NCBI GenBank assembly: GCA_022821645.1 | Contig: JAJEDE010000006.1 | Coordinates: forward strand, 1-49,176 | From: Chloroflexota bacterium | GTDB lineage: Bacteria > Chloroflexota > UBA11872 | Reading direction: 5' to 3' | DNA length: 49,176 bases | In this document: positions 39,822-48,954 of the stretch, piece by piece | Layout of the letters: each line of letters begins with the position of its first letter | Numbering within the stretch: position 1 is the stretch's first letter | Program-made: the position numbers and the translations under genes | Notes under the pieces: model-generated | What the model was told of the DNA's origin: nothing | Seen by the model: the letters and a program-made list of their open reading frames with translations, nothing else | Database searches by the model: none

Positions 39822-40880
39822 TTACGGTGTGAAGTCGTCGTCGGCTGAGATTCGGTTGGCGAACTCCGCCAAGAGCGTGGCGGCCGCGTCAGCGTCGGCG
39901 AGGGCAACGATTTCGGACGGCGTGTGCATGTAGCGCAGCGGTACGCTAATCAGGCCCGTTGCCACGCCGGCCCGCGTTAGCTGGATCGCGTTCGCATCCG
40001 TTCCTGTCCCTCGACCGGCCGCTTCCATCTGAACCGGCATGTCCGAGGCCTCGGCGGCCTCGACCAGCTTCTCCACGACCACAGGGTTAAAATTAGGACC
40101 GCGTGAAATCGTGGGGCCGCCGCCAAGCGTCACATCGCCAGCGGTCTTCTTGTCGACGTTGGGGTGATCCGTTGCATGGGTCACGTCGACGGCTACTGCC
40201 ACCAGCGGGTCAATGCCAAACGCACTGGTCTCAGCGCCCCGCAGTCCAATCTCCTCCTGCACCGTGGCCACGGCGTGGACCGAAGCCTGCAACTTCGCGC
40301 CGTCGATCCGTCGCAGTGCCTCACCGACTACCCAGGCGCCCACCTTGTTGTCCAGCGCCCGTCCAGCGACGACTCCGTTCCGCAGGTCCTGTATACCCAC
40401 GTCGTAGGTGATCGGGTCGCCGATCTGCACCAGGCTGGACGCCTCGTCCTTGTCGGCAACCGCAATGTCAATCCAGATGTCCTCCACTTTGGCGGGCTTG
40501 CCGCGATCACTTGCGGGAGTGAGGTGGATCGCCCGGCGGCCAGTCACGCCGGCGACCGGACCGTTTCGCGAGTGGATCGTTACTCGGCGGCCCGGAATGA
40601 CGCCAGCGTCGTGCCCGCCGATCGTGTTGAAGTAGATGAAACCTTCGCTCGTGATGTAGTTGACCTGGAATCCCAGCTCGTCGCAGTGCCCGGCGAACAT
40701 TACGCGCGGACTTCCATCCGGATTTCGCGTGGCGATGACATTGCCATGGACATCCGAGCGCACGGCGTCCGCAAACGCCTGGGCGTAATCGTGGTACACG
40801 CGTCGCACTGGCTGCTCGTACCCAGACGGGCTCGGCGCCTCGACGAGCGCATTCAGGAATTCGCGTTCCGGTGTGTTCAT
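39822..40880 (-). CDS. M42 family metallopeptidase (glutamyl/tetrahedral aminopeptidase type)
   Basis: A cytoplasmic two-metal aminopeptidase of 352 residues. Metal ligands are visible in MFAGHCDELG, GRALDNKVG, VQEEIGLRG (with the catalytic Glu pair), VDVTHATD and the C-terminal RYMHTP. Family members form large tetrahedral dodecamers that trim peptides released by ATP-dependent proteases. It starts 26 bases after the stop of the EF-G-like gene on the same strand, so it is likely the second gene of that operon. Confidence 0.93.
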   Translation of the reverse strand: MNTPEREFLNALVEAPSPSGYEQPVRRVYHDYAQAFADAVRSDVHGNVIATRNPDGSPRVMFAGHCDELGFQVNYITSEGFIYFNTIGGHDAGVIPGRRVTIHSRNGPVAGVTGRRAIHLTPASDRGKPAKVEDIWIDIAVADKDEASSLVQIGDPITYDVGIQDLRNGVVAGRALDNKVGAWVVGEALRRIDGAKLQASVHAVATVQEEIGLRGAETSAFGIDPLVAVAVDVTHATDHPNVDKKTAGDVTLGGGPTISRGPNFNPVVVEKLVEAAEASDMPVQMEAAGRGTGTDANAIQLTRAGVATGLISVPLRYMHTPSEIVALADADAAATLLAEFANRISADDDFTP

Positions 40881-40906
40881 CTGTTACGGCGTATGGGCCT
40901 CGGCCC

Positions 40907-42973
40907 CTAGCCGGACTCCTCTCGCTTTCGCGCCGCGATCGCGACGATCTGCTCCTGGATGTTGGGCGGAGCTTCCTCGTAGCGCACGAACTCTCTCGTG
41001 AACCGACCGCGGCCTTGCGTGATCGAGCGCAGGTCCGTTGCATAACGCTGGACCTCAGCTTCGGGCACCTCGACCTCGACGATCGAGAATCCCGGCTCTC
41101 CATCGGCCGGCGCCATACCCAGTACGTGTCCTCGCTTCGAACTGATGTCGCCGATCACATCGCCGGTGTTGCCATCCGGAATCAGGATTTCGAGCTTGAG
41201 GATCGGCTCAAGGATTACGGGGCCTGCGTTCGGAATGCCATCCTCATAGGCAAGCCGCGCCGCGATGCGGAATGACTCGTCCGATGAGTCGACCGAGTGG
41301 TACTGCCCGTCGAACAGCGCGGCCTTCAGATCGACCACGGGATAACCCGCCAGCAGCCCGCGGTTGATTGTCTCGACGAGCCCTTTCTCGACGGCCGGAA
41401 TGTACTGGCGCGGGACTCGCCCACCTACCACGCGGTCTTCAAACTCGAATCCCGAGCCGCGCGACCGCGGCGAGAACTCGATGTGAACATCCCCGAACTG
41501 GCCGTGGCCGCCCGACTGGCGCTTGTGTCGGCCGTGCGCGTTGACGGTTCGGCGGATTGTCTCGCGGTAGGCCACACGGGGAACGTCCGACGTGAGTCCA
41601 ACCCCAAACTTTCGGCGCGCGCGCTCCAGGCTGATGCGCACGTGCGACTCGCCTAACCCTGCAAGGATTGTCTCGCCCGTTTCGTCGTTCCGATACGTTT
41701 GCAGCGACGGATCCTCTTCCGCCAGACGAGCGAGGGCCGTCCCCATTTTGTCCAGATCGGCCGAAGTTTCCGGGGATATTGATGCCTCGAAGAGGGGCCG
41801 CGGCATCGCAAACGCCGGCAAGCTCATTGACTGTGAGTCAGCCGTCAGCGTGTCGCCGGTCGCTACACCGTCCAGTTTGGTAACGAACCCAATGTCGCCC
41901 GCCGCTATTTGTCGGGCGGGAGTTCCTTCCTTGCCAGTTGCGAACTGAATGTTCGTCAGCCGTTCAGTTTCACCGGTCCGTTGATCCACGAGCTGCGCGT
42001 CCCCATCAATCTGGCCCGCAAACAGGCGGAACATCGAGACCTTGCCAACGAAGGGATCGGCCAGAGTCTTAAACACCTGGGCGACCACCGGCCCATCAAT
42101 TGGCGGGGCGCTTCCGTCCTGCATGCTCTCGAGCCGCTCGGCTGGCGATGGCGCGAGCGTCGCTAGCGTCTCAATGGTCTCCCACACGCCCTTGAGGTCA
42201 GTCGCCGCCGTGAACAGCACCGGAAAAATGCTGCCGTCCGCTATCCCGGCCCGCAGCGCGCGTTCGAGGTCTGCGCGTTGTAAGTCTTCGCCTTCCAGAT
42301 ACTGCTCAAGAAGGTCATCGTCGGTGGATGCCACGGCCTCGACCAACTGTTCGCGAGCCTCCTCAACCGTGTCGACCAGGTCGTCGGGCACTTCGGCAGT
42401 CGACGAGCCATTTTCGGCAAAGATGCGCGCCTTGCCGTCAAGGAGGTCAACCACCCCCCGGAATTCTGAACCGTCGCCAAGCGGTACCTGGATTGGGGCC
42501 ACATTGGCGCCGAACCGTTCACGCAGATCGTCGACGACCGACTCGGTGTCGGCGTTGTCCCGGTCGACACGACTCACGATCAGAAGGCGTGGACGATTCA
42601 GGTCGGAAGCCAGACGCCACACGATTTCCGTTCCGACTTCGATTCCCGACGTGGCGTCGACGAGCACAGCGGCGGCGTCGGACGCGTTGAGGCCGGATAT
42701 CACCTCGCCGACGAAGTCGGCATAGCCCGGGGTGTCGATGACGTTGATCTTCGACCCGTTCCACTCACAGGCAATGGCAGCCAGATTGATCGACATGCCC
42801 CGCTCGTGCTCGTCAGGATCGTAGTCGGAAATCGTGTTGTGTTCTTCGACTCGCCCGAGTCGGGACGCCTTGCCCGTCACGTAGTACAACGCCTCGGCCA
42901 GCGAGGTCTTGCCCGCGCCGCTGTGGGCGACGAGGGCCACGTTTCGAATGCTCTCCGTGTTGTATCGATCCAT
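40907..42973 (-). CDS. EF-G-like translational GTPase (EF-G2 type)
   Basis: A 688-residue EF-G paralogue. The G1 loop is AHSGAGKTSL rather than the AHIDAGKT of canonical EF-G, the switch region is ERGMSINLAAIACEW, G3 is DTPGYADF and G4 is SRVD in place of NKxD. Domains II-V follow (GESHVRISLERARRKFG; HGRHKRQSGGHGQFGDV; QGRGRFTREFVRYEEAP). These are features of EF-G2, whose exact role is unclear. ATG 42973 gives MDRYNTESIRNVAL, matching relatives; longer starts at 42985 and 43012 are possible. It has a good -10 box upstream and is divergent from proB. Confidence 0.92.
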   Translation of the reverse strand: MDRYNTESIRNVALVAHSGAGKTSLAEALYYVTGKASRLGRVEEHNTISDYDPDEHERGMSINLAAIACEWNGSKINVIDTPGYADFVGEVISGLNASDAAAVLVDATSGIEVGTEIVWRLASDLNRPRLLIVSRVDRDNADTESVVDDLRERFGANVAPIQVPLGDGSEFRGVVDLLDGKARIFAENGSSTAEVPDDLVDTVEEAREQLVEAVASTDDDLLEQYLEGEDLQRADLERALRAGIADGSIFPVLFTAATDLKGVWETIETLATLAPSPAERLESMQDGSAPPIDGPVVAQVFKTLADPFVGKVSMFRLFAGQIDGDAQLVDQRTGETERLTNIQFATGKEGTPARQIAAGDIGFVTKLDGVATGDTLTADSQSMSLPAFAMPRPLFEASISPETSADLDKMGTALARLAEEDPSLQTYRNDETGETILAGLGESHVRISLERARRKFGVGLTSDVPRVAYRETIRRTVNAHGRHKRQSGGHGQFGDVHIEFSPRSRGSGFEFEDRVVGGRVPRQYIPAVEKGLVETINRGLLAGYPVVDLKAALFDGQYHSVDSSDESFRIAARLAYEDGIPNAGPVILEPILKLEILIPDGNTGDVIGDISSKRGHVLGMAPADGEPGFSIVEVEVPEAEVQRYATDLRSITQGRGRFTREFVRYEEAPPNIQEQIVAIAARKREESG

Positions 42974-43026
42974 CGTCTCGCTCATCTGCGGCCATGCGGC
43001 GACCGGCGCCAAAGCCGAGGGCCGCC

Positions 43027-43055
43027 ATTATAGGCGCGAGACTATGGGCAGTCGG
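43027..43055 (-). promoter_or_regulatory. Predicted promoter of the EF-G-like gene
   Basis: A perfect TATAAT on the minus strand (43032-43027), with CCGACT 17 bases upstream as a poor -35. The start point would lie near 43020, about 45 bases before the chosen ATG. Confidence 0.5.
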
Positions 43056-43072
43056 CGGCGGCTGACTACAAT
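43044..43072 (+). promoter_or_regulatory. Predicted promoter of proB
   Basis: TACAAT at 43067-43072, 39 bases before the ATG; the -35 position is a poor match. It lies back-to-back with the EF-G-like promoter. Confidence 0.4.
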
Positions 43073-43111
43073 CTGTGCGCCGATTCTCCGCAGGCTGGGG
43101 GGCTCTGGTCG

Positions 43112-44227
43112 ATGTCGCCCAATTCCCGTCGAATTGTCGTGAAAAGCGGTACCCGCCTGCTTGCCGGCGACTCCGGGATCAATCACGACTTTATCGCCAA
43201 CATGGCGCGACAGGTCGCGGATATTCGCTCGGCGGGAACGCGGGTTGCCCTGGTGACATCCGGGGCGGTGGCTGTTGGACGTTCCATCGTCCCACTGCCC
43301 GGCGACGCGCTAGTTACGCGCCAGGTGCTGGCGGCTATCGGGCAGGCGCCGCTGATGGCCCACTACTCGGAGTGCTTCGCGGAAGCGGGTATGACCGTCG
43401 CGCAGGCGCTGCTGTCGCGAGCCGATCTGCACAATCGCACCGGCTATCTGAACGCCCGAAATGCGCTGACGGGACTCTTTGACGCTGGTGTCGTGCCGAT
43501 CGCTAACGAAAACGACGTGGTGGCAACGGAGGAACTCAGGTTCGGTGACAATGACCGGCTGTCGGTCCTGATAGCCAAGCTCATCGGGGCTGATCGCCTG
43601 TACATCCTTTCCCGCACGGCTGGCCTCTACACGGCAAATCCTGAGAGCGAGCCCTCCGCGGAGTTGATTCCGGATGCCAGCGACATGCCGCGTGCGGAAC
43701 TTGAACGAATCGCCGGCGGAGCGTCCCAGGGCGGACTCGGCGGCATGCGGTCCAAGCTGCAGGCGGCACTGGAAGCCTCGGCCGATGGCATCGACGTCGT
43801 CATCGCCGGGGGCGACGAACCAGACGTGGTCGTGCGACTTGAATCGGGTGAACGCGTCGGTACGCGCTTTGCCAGCCAGGGTCCCCGCCGATCCAGCCGC
43901 GCTCGGTGGCTCAGCTCCAGCGTGGCGCAGCGCGGCTCCATCGTCGTGGACGATGGCGCTCGTCGGGCTCTGGTCAGCAACGGCAGCAGCTTGCTTCCGG
44001 CTGGCATTACCCAGGTGCAGGGCGTTTTCGAGCGCGGCGATCTGGTAAGCCTGATCGACGCGCGCGGAAACGTATTCGCGCGCGGACTCGCCAACTACGC
44101 GTCGGGCGACTTGTCCCGGATTTTTGGGAAGCCTTCAACGTCCATCGGCGCTATCCTCGGAACCTCAAGCGGTGACGAGGCTGTTCACCGCAACAATCTG
44201 GTCCTGATCGACCGCGACGCCGAGTGA
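43112..44227 (+). CDS. proB: Glutamate 5-kinase
   Basis: First step of proline synthesis: ATP-dependent phosphorylation of glutamate. The 371 residues comprise the amino-acid kinase domain (1-255) with RIVVKSGTRLL, VTSGAVAVG, PIANENDVVATEE and the GGLGGMRSKLQAA block, followed by a PUA domain (about 280-365; GSIVVDDGARRAL). Both domains match the usual length. Its stop overlaps the proA GTG (GTGA), so the two enzymes, which must pass on the unstable acyl phosphate, are translated together. Feedback inhibition by proline is known for the family. Confidence 0.95.
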   Translation: MSPNSRRIVVKSGTRLLAGDSGINHDFIANMARQVADIRSAGTRVALVTSGAVAVGRSIVPLPGDALVTRQVLAAIGQAPLMAHYSECFAEAGMTVAQALLSRADLHNRTGYLNARNALTGLFDAGVVPIANENDVVATEELRFGDNDRLSVLIAKLIGADRLYILSRTAGLYTANPESEPSAELIPDASDMPRAELERIAGGASQGGLGGMRSKLQAALEASADGIDVVIAGGDEPDVVVRLESGERVGTRFASQGPRRSSRARWLSSSVAQRGSIVVDDGARRALVSNGSSLLPAGITQVQGVFERGDLVSLIDARGNVFARGLANYASGDLSRIFGKPSTSIGAILGTSSGDEAVHRNNLVLIDRDAE

Positions 44228-45519
44228 GCCCCATGACGACTCTGACACCAAGCCGTCCAGTTGTTGACCTGGCAGCCATCGGCGCCGCGGCGCGCGATGC
44301 CGCCCAAGTTCTGGCGACTCTGCCAACCGGCGTGAAGAACGATATTCTGGACGCCATGGCCGCCGGGCTGACCGCGCAGACCGATGAAATCCTGGCTGCC
44401 AATCAGGTCGACGTTGACGCCGCCCGCGAGACCGGAATGACCGATGCGCTGATCGACCGGCTCACCCTTACCCCGGAACGGATTACCGACATTGCCTCAG
44501 CCGTTGGAACCGTCGTTGGCCTGCCGGATCCGGTCGGAAGTGTGGAAGACGCGCGACGGGTCAAGAACGGTCTCGAAGTTGGCCGCCGACGCGTTCCGCT
44601 TGGGGTCGTTGCCGTGATTTTCGAGGCCCGGCCCAACGTGACGGTGGACATCTCGGCGCTCTGCCTCAAGGCGGGTAACGCCGTGATCCTGCGTGGCGGC
44701 AAAGAGGCGCTACACAGCAACGTCGCGTTGGCCGCCGCGATTGGCCAGGCGGCTGAGTCGGCCGGGGCGCCGCCCGCCGCCGTGCAGTTGATCGCCGATC
44801 CCGATCGCGCACGGCTCAACGATTTGCTGCGAGATCGCGAGCACATTGACGTTATCGTGCCGCGCGGCGGCGCTGGCCTGATTGATTTCGTAACCGAGAC
44901 GGCCACCATTCCGGTGATCGAGACCGGTTGGGGTGTCTGCCACACATTCGTGGACGTAGGCGCCGACCTGGAGATGGCCCAGCGGATCGTGGTTAACGCC
45001 AAGACCCGCCGCCCCTCGATCTGTAACGCGCTCGACACGCTGCTGGTGCATCGGAGTGTCGCGCCAGCGTTTCTTCCTTCGATCTCTCGCGAACTGGCCG
45101 AGCGTGGTGTTGAGTTGCACGCTGGTCCCGATGTCAGCGGGCTGCTTGACGAACATGCGCAGGTCAAGCCGGTTGGGGAGCATGACTTCGATACCGAGTG
45201 GTTGTCGCTGCGAATGTCCGTTGCCTTGGTCGACGGCATGGACGACGCAATTGCTCACATTCGCAGGCACGGCGGCGGTCACTCAGAGGCAATTGTGACG
45301 AACTCGCATGGCAACGCGCGGCGGTTTACCGATGAGGTGGATGCGGCGGCGGTGTACGTCAACGCCTCGACCCAGTTCACCGATGGTGGCGAGTTTGGTC
45401 TGGGTGCCGAAGTCGGCATCAGCACGCAGAAGCTGCATGCGCGCGGACCGATGGGCCTGCACGAAATGACGACCTACAAGTGGGTCGTTCTCGGCGACGG
45501 ACACATTCGACCCCTTTGA
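44224..45519 (+). CDS. proA: Glutamate-5-semialdehyde dehydrogenase (gamma-glutamyl phosphate reductase)
   Basis: Second step of proline synthesis: NADPH reduction of glutamyl-5-phosphate. The 431 residues include VPLGVVAVIFEARPNVTVDI, GNAVILRGGKEA, VIVPRGGAGLI and the catalytic Cys in RRPSICNALDTLLVH. The end, FGLGAEVGISTQKLHARGPMGL, is typical. GTG 44224 overlaps proB; an ATG three codons later is an alternative start. No proC is present in the window. Confidence 0.96.
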   Translation: MSPMTTLTPSRPVVDLAAIGAAARDAAQVLATLPTGVKNDILDAMAAGLTAQTDEILAANQVDVDAARETGMTDALIDRLTLTPERITDIASAVGTVVGLPDPVGSVEDARRVKNGLEVGRRRVPLGVVAVIFEARPNVTVDISALCLKAGNAVILRGGKEALHSNVALAAAIGQAAESAGAPPAAVQLIADPDRARLNDLLRDREHIDVIVPRGGAGLIDFVTETATIPVIETGWGVCHTFVDVGADLEMAQRIVVNAKTRRPSICNALDTLLVHRSVAPAFLPSISRELAERGVELHAGPDVSGLLDEHAQVKPVGEHDFDTEWLSLRMSVALVDGMDDAIAHIRRHGGGHSEAIVTNSHGNARRFTDEVDAAAVYVNASTQFTDGGEFGLGAEVGISTQKLHARGPMGLHEMTTYKWVVLGDGHIRPL

Positions 45520-45599
45520 GTAGGGTCTCTTGAAGCCCTGGGCGAGGCGGTTGAGATGACCGCGGGCAGGGTGCCTCAGGGCTGACGCCCTTCGTCCGG

Positions 45600-46505
45600 T
45601 TGCCGCAGCTTCCGCACCCGGGGCCAGCAGCGCGTCCGGTGGCGATCGTTGGGCTGCTGTTGTTCATCGCGTTGGTGGTGCTGGGTCAGGCGGTGGGTGG
45701 TCCGCCCGGACGCGCGACACCGCCACCGCTGCCGGCTGGGCAACTTGAGCTTCGAGTGTTTGATGTTGGCCAGGGCGATGCCATCTTGCTGCGTTTCGGG
45801 GAACGAGCCTTGCTGGTCGATGCAGGTCCAGATCCGCAGACGGCTCGGCAGGTTTTGCTGCCGAGGCTCGCACGCTTAGGCGTTGAACGTCTGGATGCCG
45901 TGGCCCTGACGCATGCGGATGCCGATCACATTGGCGGTGCGGCTGACGTTCTGAATGCCCTCCCGGTGTCAGCAGTCTGGACGGCCGCGAAGGACCAAGC
46001 GCATCCGTTGCTATCGGTGATCGAGGCTGCAGCCGACCGGGCCGGAGCCGTGATTGAGCGGCCTGTCGACGGCCAGATCCTGAATTGGCATCCCGCGATT
46101 TCCCTGCGAGCGATGTTCGCATCGCCTGAGGTTGCTGACGGCGACAACAATCAGTCGATGGTTTTGCACCTGCGATACGGCGAGGCTGACATTCTGCTGA
46201 CCGGCGATATCGAGCGGGCGGCTGAGCGGGACCTTGTTGCACGAACTACCGGGTTGGAAGCCGATGTTCTGAAAGTTGCGCACCACGGGGCGGGCACGTC
46301 GAGTTCGCGGGAGTTTCTGGCGGCCGTGCAGCCGCAGGTGGCGATTGTCTCGGCCGGGTTGGGTAATGCGTTCAACCATCCGCGGGACGACGTGCTGCGA
46401 CGGCTGCGGGGGATGGGTGCGCAGGTGTTTCGAACCGATCTGGCAGGTGATGTCGTGGTTCGGACTGACGGGCAGCGCATTACCGTGGCGTTGGAGCGGG
46501 TGTAG
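45600..46505 (+). CDS. ComEC/Rec2-type metallo-beta-lactamase domain protein
   Basis: A 301-residue protein with an N-terminal hydrophobic segment (about 14-34; VAIVGLLLFIALVVLG) and a metallo-beta-lactamase fold. DVGQGDAILLRFG, the metal-binding HADADHIGG, LLTGDIE and VAHHGAGTSS are the blocks seen in the C-terminal part of ComEC. The ComEC channel domain is absent, so this is a stand-alone, probably membrane-anchored or exported hydrolase. The start is uncertain: TTG 45600 (used) or GTG 45639, which would begin just before the hydrophobic segment. Neither has a clear ribosome site. Confidence 0.85.
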   Translation: MPQLPHPGPAARPVAIVGLLLFIALVVLGQAVGGPPGRATPPPLPAGQLELRVFDVGQGDAILLRFGERALLVDAGPDPQTARQVLLPRLARLGVERLDAVALTHADADHIGGAADVLNALPVSAVWTAAKDQAHPLLSVIEAAADRAGAVIERPVDGQILNWHPAISLRAMFASPEVADGDNNQSMVLHLRYGEADILLTGDIERAAERDLVARTTGLEADVLKVAHHGAGTSSSREFLAAVQPQVAIVSAGLGNAFNHPRDDVLRRLRGMGAQVFRTDLAGDVVVRTDGQRITVALERV

Positions 46506-46506
46506 A

Positions 46507-47376
46507 TCACGCGGCGGCGATCATCGCTACCCCAGCCGCAACAAGGACTGCGCCGCCGATGCGTTCGCGGCGGAGCGGCTCGCCGAGGAACAGGACGCCG
46601 AGGACCGCGCCGATGACGATGCTGAGTTCGCGGGCGGCGGAGACGTAGGGCGTTGGGGCCATGGTCAGGGCGGTGAGCACGAGTGAGTAGGCGGCGATTG
46701 ACAGCACGGCCAGGGTGGCGGCCTGGACCCAGGGTCTGGGCTGACGAAGGGCGCTCCAGTCGGGCGGGCGGACGGCGAAGATTGCGAGCACTCCAAGTCC
46801 TGACAGGGCGTACATGAAGTAGATGTAGACGAGAGGATGGACGACCGAGACGCCCTGGTTGTCGATCAGGGTGTAGGCGGCGATGGAGACGCCGGTGGCG
46901 GCGGCGTAGCGGCCTTCGGGGCGGGTGAGGGCCTGGACGGGCGCCAGCCAGGAGCCGGGTTGGTTGCGCTGGAGGTTGATGGTGTAGATGCCGAGGACGA
47001 CGGCGAGGACACCGGTAACACCGAGGGCCGAGACCGGTTCGCGGAGGATGCCGACGGCGACGACCAGGACGAGGGCCGGGCCGAGGCCGCGGGCGATGGG
47101 GTAGGCGACGGAGAGGTCGGCGCGGCGGTAGGCGGTGGCGAGGGTGCCGAAGTAGAAGGTGTGGATGATGCCGGTGAGGATGATCCAGATCCAGCCCTCG
47201 GGCGGGAAAGGGTTCTTGATGAGCAGGACGATGAATGGGACAAGGAAGATGACGGTGGCGGCGACGAGGGCCTGGAAGAAGAAGAGGGAACTGCCGCGGT
47301 TGTGTTTGGCGATCAGGTTCCAGCTGGCGTGCAGAACCGCGGAGATGAGGACGAGGACTAGCGCGCCGAGGGGCAC
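46507..47376 (-). CDS. EamA/DMT superfamily transporter
   Basis: A 289-residue inner-membrane transporter with ten predicted transmembrane helices in two EamA repeats (about 3-135 and 155-287). HASWNLIAKHNRGSS and TAYRRADLSVAYPIARG are in the first half, and AARELSIVIGAVLGVLFLGEPL in the second. It starts at GTG 47376, and its stop is one base past the convergent metallo-beta-lactamase gene stop. The solute (amino acid, metabolite or drug) is not predictable. Confidence 0.9.
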   Translation of the reverse strand: MPLGALVLVLISAVLHASWNLIAKHNRGSSLFFFQALVAATVIFLVPFIVLLIKNPFPPEGWIWIILTGIIHTFYFGTLATAYRRADLSVAYPIARGLGPALVLVVAVGILREPVSALGVTGVLAVVLGIYTINLQRNQPGSWLAPVQALTRPEGRYAAATGVSIAAYTLIDNQGVSVVHPLVYIYFMYALSGLGVLAIFAVRPPDWSALRQPRPWVQAATLAVLSIAAYSLVLTALTMAPTPYVSAARELSIVIGAVLGVLFLGEPLRRERIGGAVLVAAGVAMIAAA

Positions 47377-47417
47377 GGGGCATTCTCAGTGGAGGACCTT
47401 GAGTCACCGGGGGGCGG

Positions 47418-47495
47418 TTGCCTGGAAGACCCCTCACCCCCGGATCGCGTCCGGGGCAGGCTCCAACCCTCTCCCCGAGGAGAGGGAGCAAGAGC
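47418..47495 (+). repeat. Dispersed intergenic palindromic repeat, copy 2 with 24-base insert
   Basis: Matches 2213-2274 on both sides of a 24-base insertion (47441-47464). The insertion helps form a 7-bp hairpin, CCCCGGA-TCGCG-TCCGGGG (47438-47456). The shared hairpin CCCTCTCC-CCGA-GGAGAGGG is at 47467-47486, and AGCAAGAGC closes the unit. It lies in the 201-base gap between the transporter and the dehydrogenase genes. Confidence 0.75.
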
Positions 47496-47577
47496 CTCCA
47501 CACCTCTGAACGCGAGGGGCGTCTTGCAGTGGTCTGCAGTGGGTTGGCCGCCGGGGGGCGGGTTCAGGTTCGCCGGA

Positions 47578-48735
47578 TTAGCCCTCCCAGGGGTTGCCGC
47601 GGGATTCGAGCGGGAGGTCGAGGCGGCGGCCTTCGAGGTGGCTGCGCTGGGGGCCGATGATCATGTCGACAACAACCGCGGCGTCGTGGATGCCGCTGGC
47701 GTCGACGGGGGCCCGGTTCTCGCGGAGGCAGCGGACGAGTTCGGCGCCGATGGTGCGGTTGCTGCAGGCGGTGGACTCGCGGCCGGGCCAGTCGGCCCAG
47801 TAGGGGGCGCCGGGGTCGTCGGCGGGGGGAGTCCAGTCGACGGGAAGAAGGGGCTGCCAGGCGCCGAGTTCGGGCTGGGGAAAGATGTCGCCCTGGGGAA
47901 AGATGTGGATGGCGGCGTCGGGCTTGGCGCGGGTGGTGACGACGGCGTTTTGGAAGAAGAGGTCACAGCCGAGGGCGTCGCCGCCGTTGGAGCCGTCGCC
48001 GATGGGGAGCGACTCGTAGGAGCCGATGATGCCGTTGGGGAAGGTGTACTGGGCAAACACGCGGTCGCCGACCTGTGGGCCGGATTCGTACATCTCGTCG
48101 TCGGCGGCGTCGCTGAGTTGGGCGGGGGCGCCGTTGGTGAGGACGGTGCCCCAGCAGGCGATGGGGTTGGTCTCGGCGAAGTAGAGCATGGTGTTGAGCT
48201 CGTGGGTGCCGAGGACGAGTGCGTCGACCACGCCGCAGCGGTGGTCGCCCTTGCCGCGGGCCTTGATCTGGACGAGTGGCCCCCACTTGCCGGTGGCAGC
48301 CTGGCGCTTGATTTCGCGGACGGCGGGGTTCTCGCGGCCGCGGTGGGCGAGGACGACGCGGGCGCCGGCGGCATCGGCGGCGGCGACCATCTGGTCGGCA
48401 TGGGCGGGTTGGGAGGCGATGGGCTTCTCGATGACGATGCCCTTGACGCCGGCGGCGATGGTGTCGAGGAAGGCGTCGAGCCGTTCCTGGTGGTAGCGGT
48501 GGATGGCGATGATGGCGATGTCGGGGGACTCGGCGGCGAGCATGTCGCGGTAGTCGGCGTAGCCGGTGGTTGCGCCGGACTCCTGGAGCCAGTGGTCGCG
48601 GTGGTCGTTGGAGGGGTCGGCGAGGGCGACGGTTTGGACGTCGGGGTGGCGGTCGAAGGTGCGGTGGAGGCCGTGGGAGGGGCCGCCGCGGTCGTGGGTG
48701 CTGTCGGTGATGACGACGGCTCGGAAGTCAGGCAT
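47578..48735 (-). CDS. Gfo/Idh/MocA family oxidoreductase
   Basis: A 385-residue dehydrogenase. The N-terminal NAD-binding part starts MPDFRAVVITDSTHDRG and contains IAIIAIHRYHQERL, and GIVIEKPIAS gives the canonical EKP motif. The C-terminal domain (about 140-385) has GVVDALVLGTHELNTMLYF, with the His expected near the active site. ATG 48735 is used; longer readings upstream run through the low-complexity end of the window. It is unlike the other two dehydrogenases here in length and C-terminal domain. The substrate is unknown. Confidence 0.88.
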   Translation of the reverse strand: MPDFRAVVITDSTHDRGGPSHGLHRTFDRHPDVQTVALADPSNDHRDHWLQESGATTGYADYRDMLAAESPDIAIIAIHRYHQERLDAFLDTIAAGVKGIVIEKPIASQPAHADQMVAAADAAGARVVLAHRGRENPAVREIKRQAATGKWGPLVQIKARGKGDHRCGVVDALVLGTHELNTMLYFAETNPIACWGTVLTNGAPAQLSDAADDEMYESGPQVGDRVFAQYTFPNGIIGSYESLPIGDGSNGGDALGCDLFFQNAVVTTRAKPDAAIHIFPQGDIFPQPELGAWQPLLPVDWTPPADDPGAPYWADWPGRESTACSNRTIGAELVRCLRENRAPVDASGIHDAAVVVDMIIGPQRSHLEGRRLDLPLESRGNPWEG

Positions 48736-48833
48736 GGGGCATCGGTGGGGTGAAGGCGCCGCGGGGATTCTATGCGGACGGGGCGGGTTGCGCTGGGTGG
48801 ACGGGGGGCGAAAAGGGCCCTCGCGTGCGCGGT

Positions 48834-48857
48834 AAGAGTTTTTTCCAAAAAACTCTT
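48834..48857. promoter_or_regulatory. Perfect 24-base A/T-rich palindrome
   Basis: AAGAGTTTTTT-CC-AAAAAACTCTT, an 11-bp perfect inverted repeat with a 2-base centre, 99 bases upstream of the dehydrogenase start in otherwise very GC-rich DNA. It has the form of a dimeric operator or a bidirectional terminator; no binder is known. Confidence 0.45.
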
Positions 48858-48902
48858 GAGGTGAGTTGGGGCGCTTTTTTGGTGGGTTTGGGCAGGGGAA
48901 GA

Positions 48903-48952
48903 AGGGGCGAGGGCAGAGGGCAGAGGGGTGAGAAGGGGATGGGAGAAGTGAG
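48903..48952. repeat. Purine-rich dispersed repeat, second copy
   Basis: AGGGGCGAGGGCAGAG (48903-48918) is identical to 2345-2360, and AGAAGTGAG recurs at 48944-48952. Here the two blocks are separated by extra purine-rich sequence. Confidence 0.6.
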
Positions 48953-48954
48953 GG

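Noticed and set aside
45534..45583. AGCCCTG/CAGGGCT pair after proA as a terminator
   Set aside because: The arms are 36 bases apart and no T-tract follows.
46151..47503. 450-residue Arg/Pro-rich frame over the transporter
   Set aside because: Shadow of the EamA gene and of the metallo-beta-lactamase gene end.
47389..48753. 454-residue Gly/Ala/Val/Asp-rich frame opposite the last dehydrogenase
   Set aside because: Antisense shadow of a well-supported gene; composition follows from codon bias.
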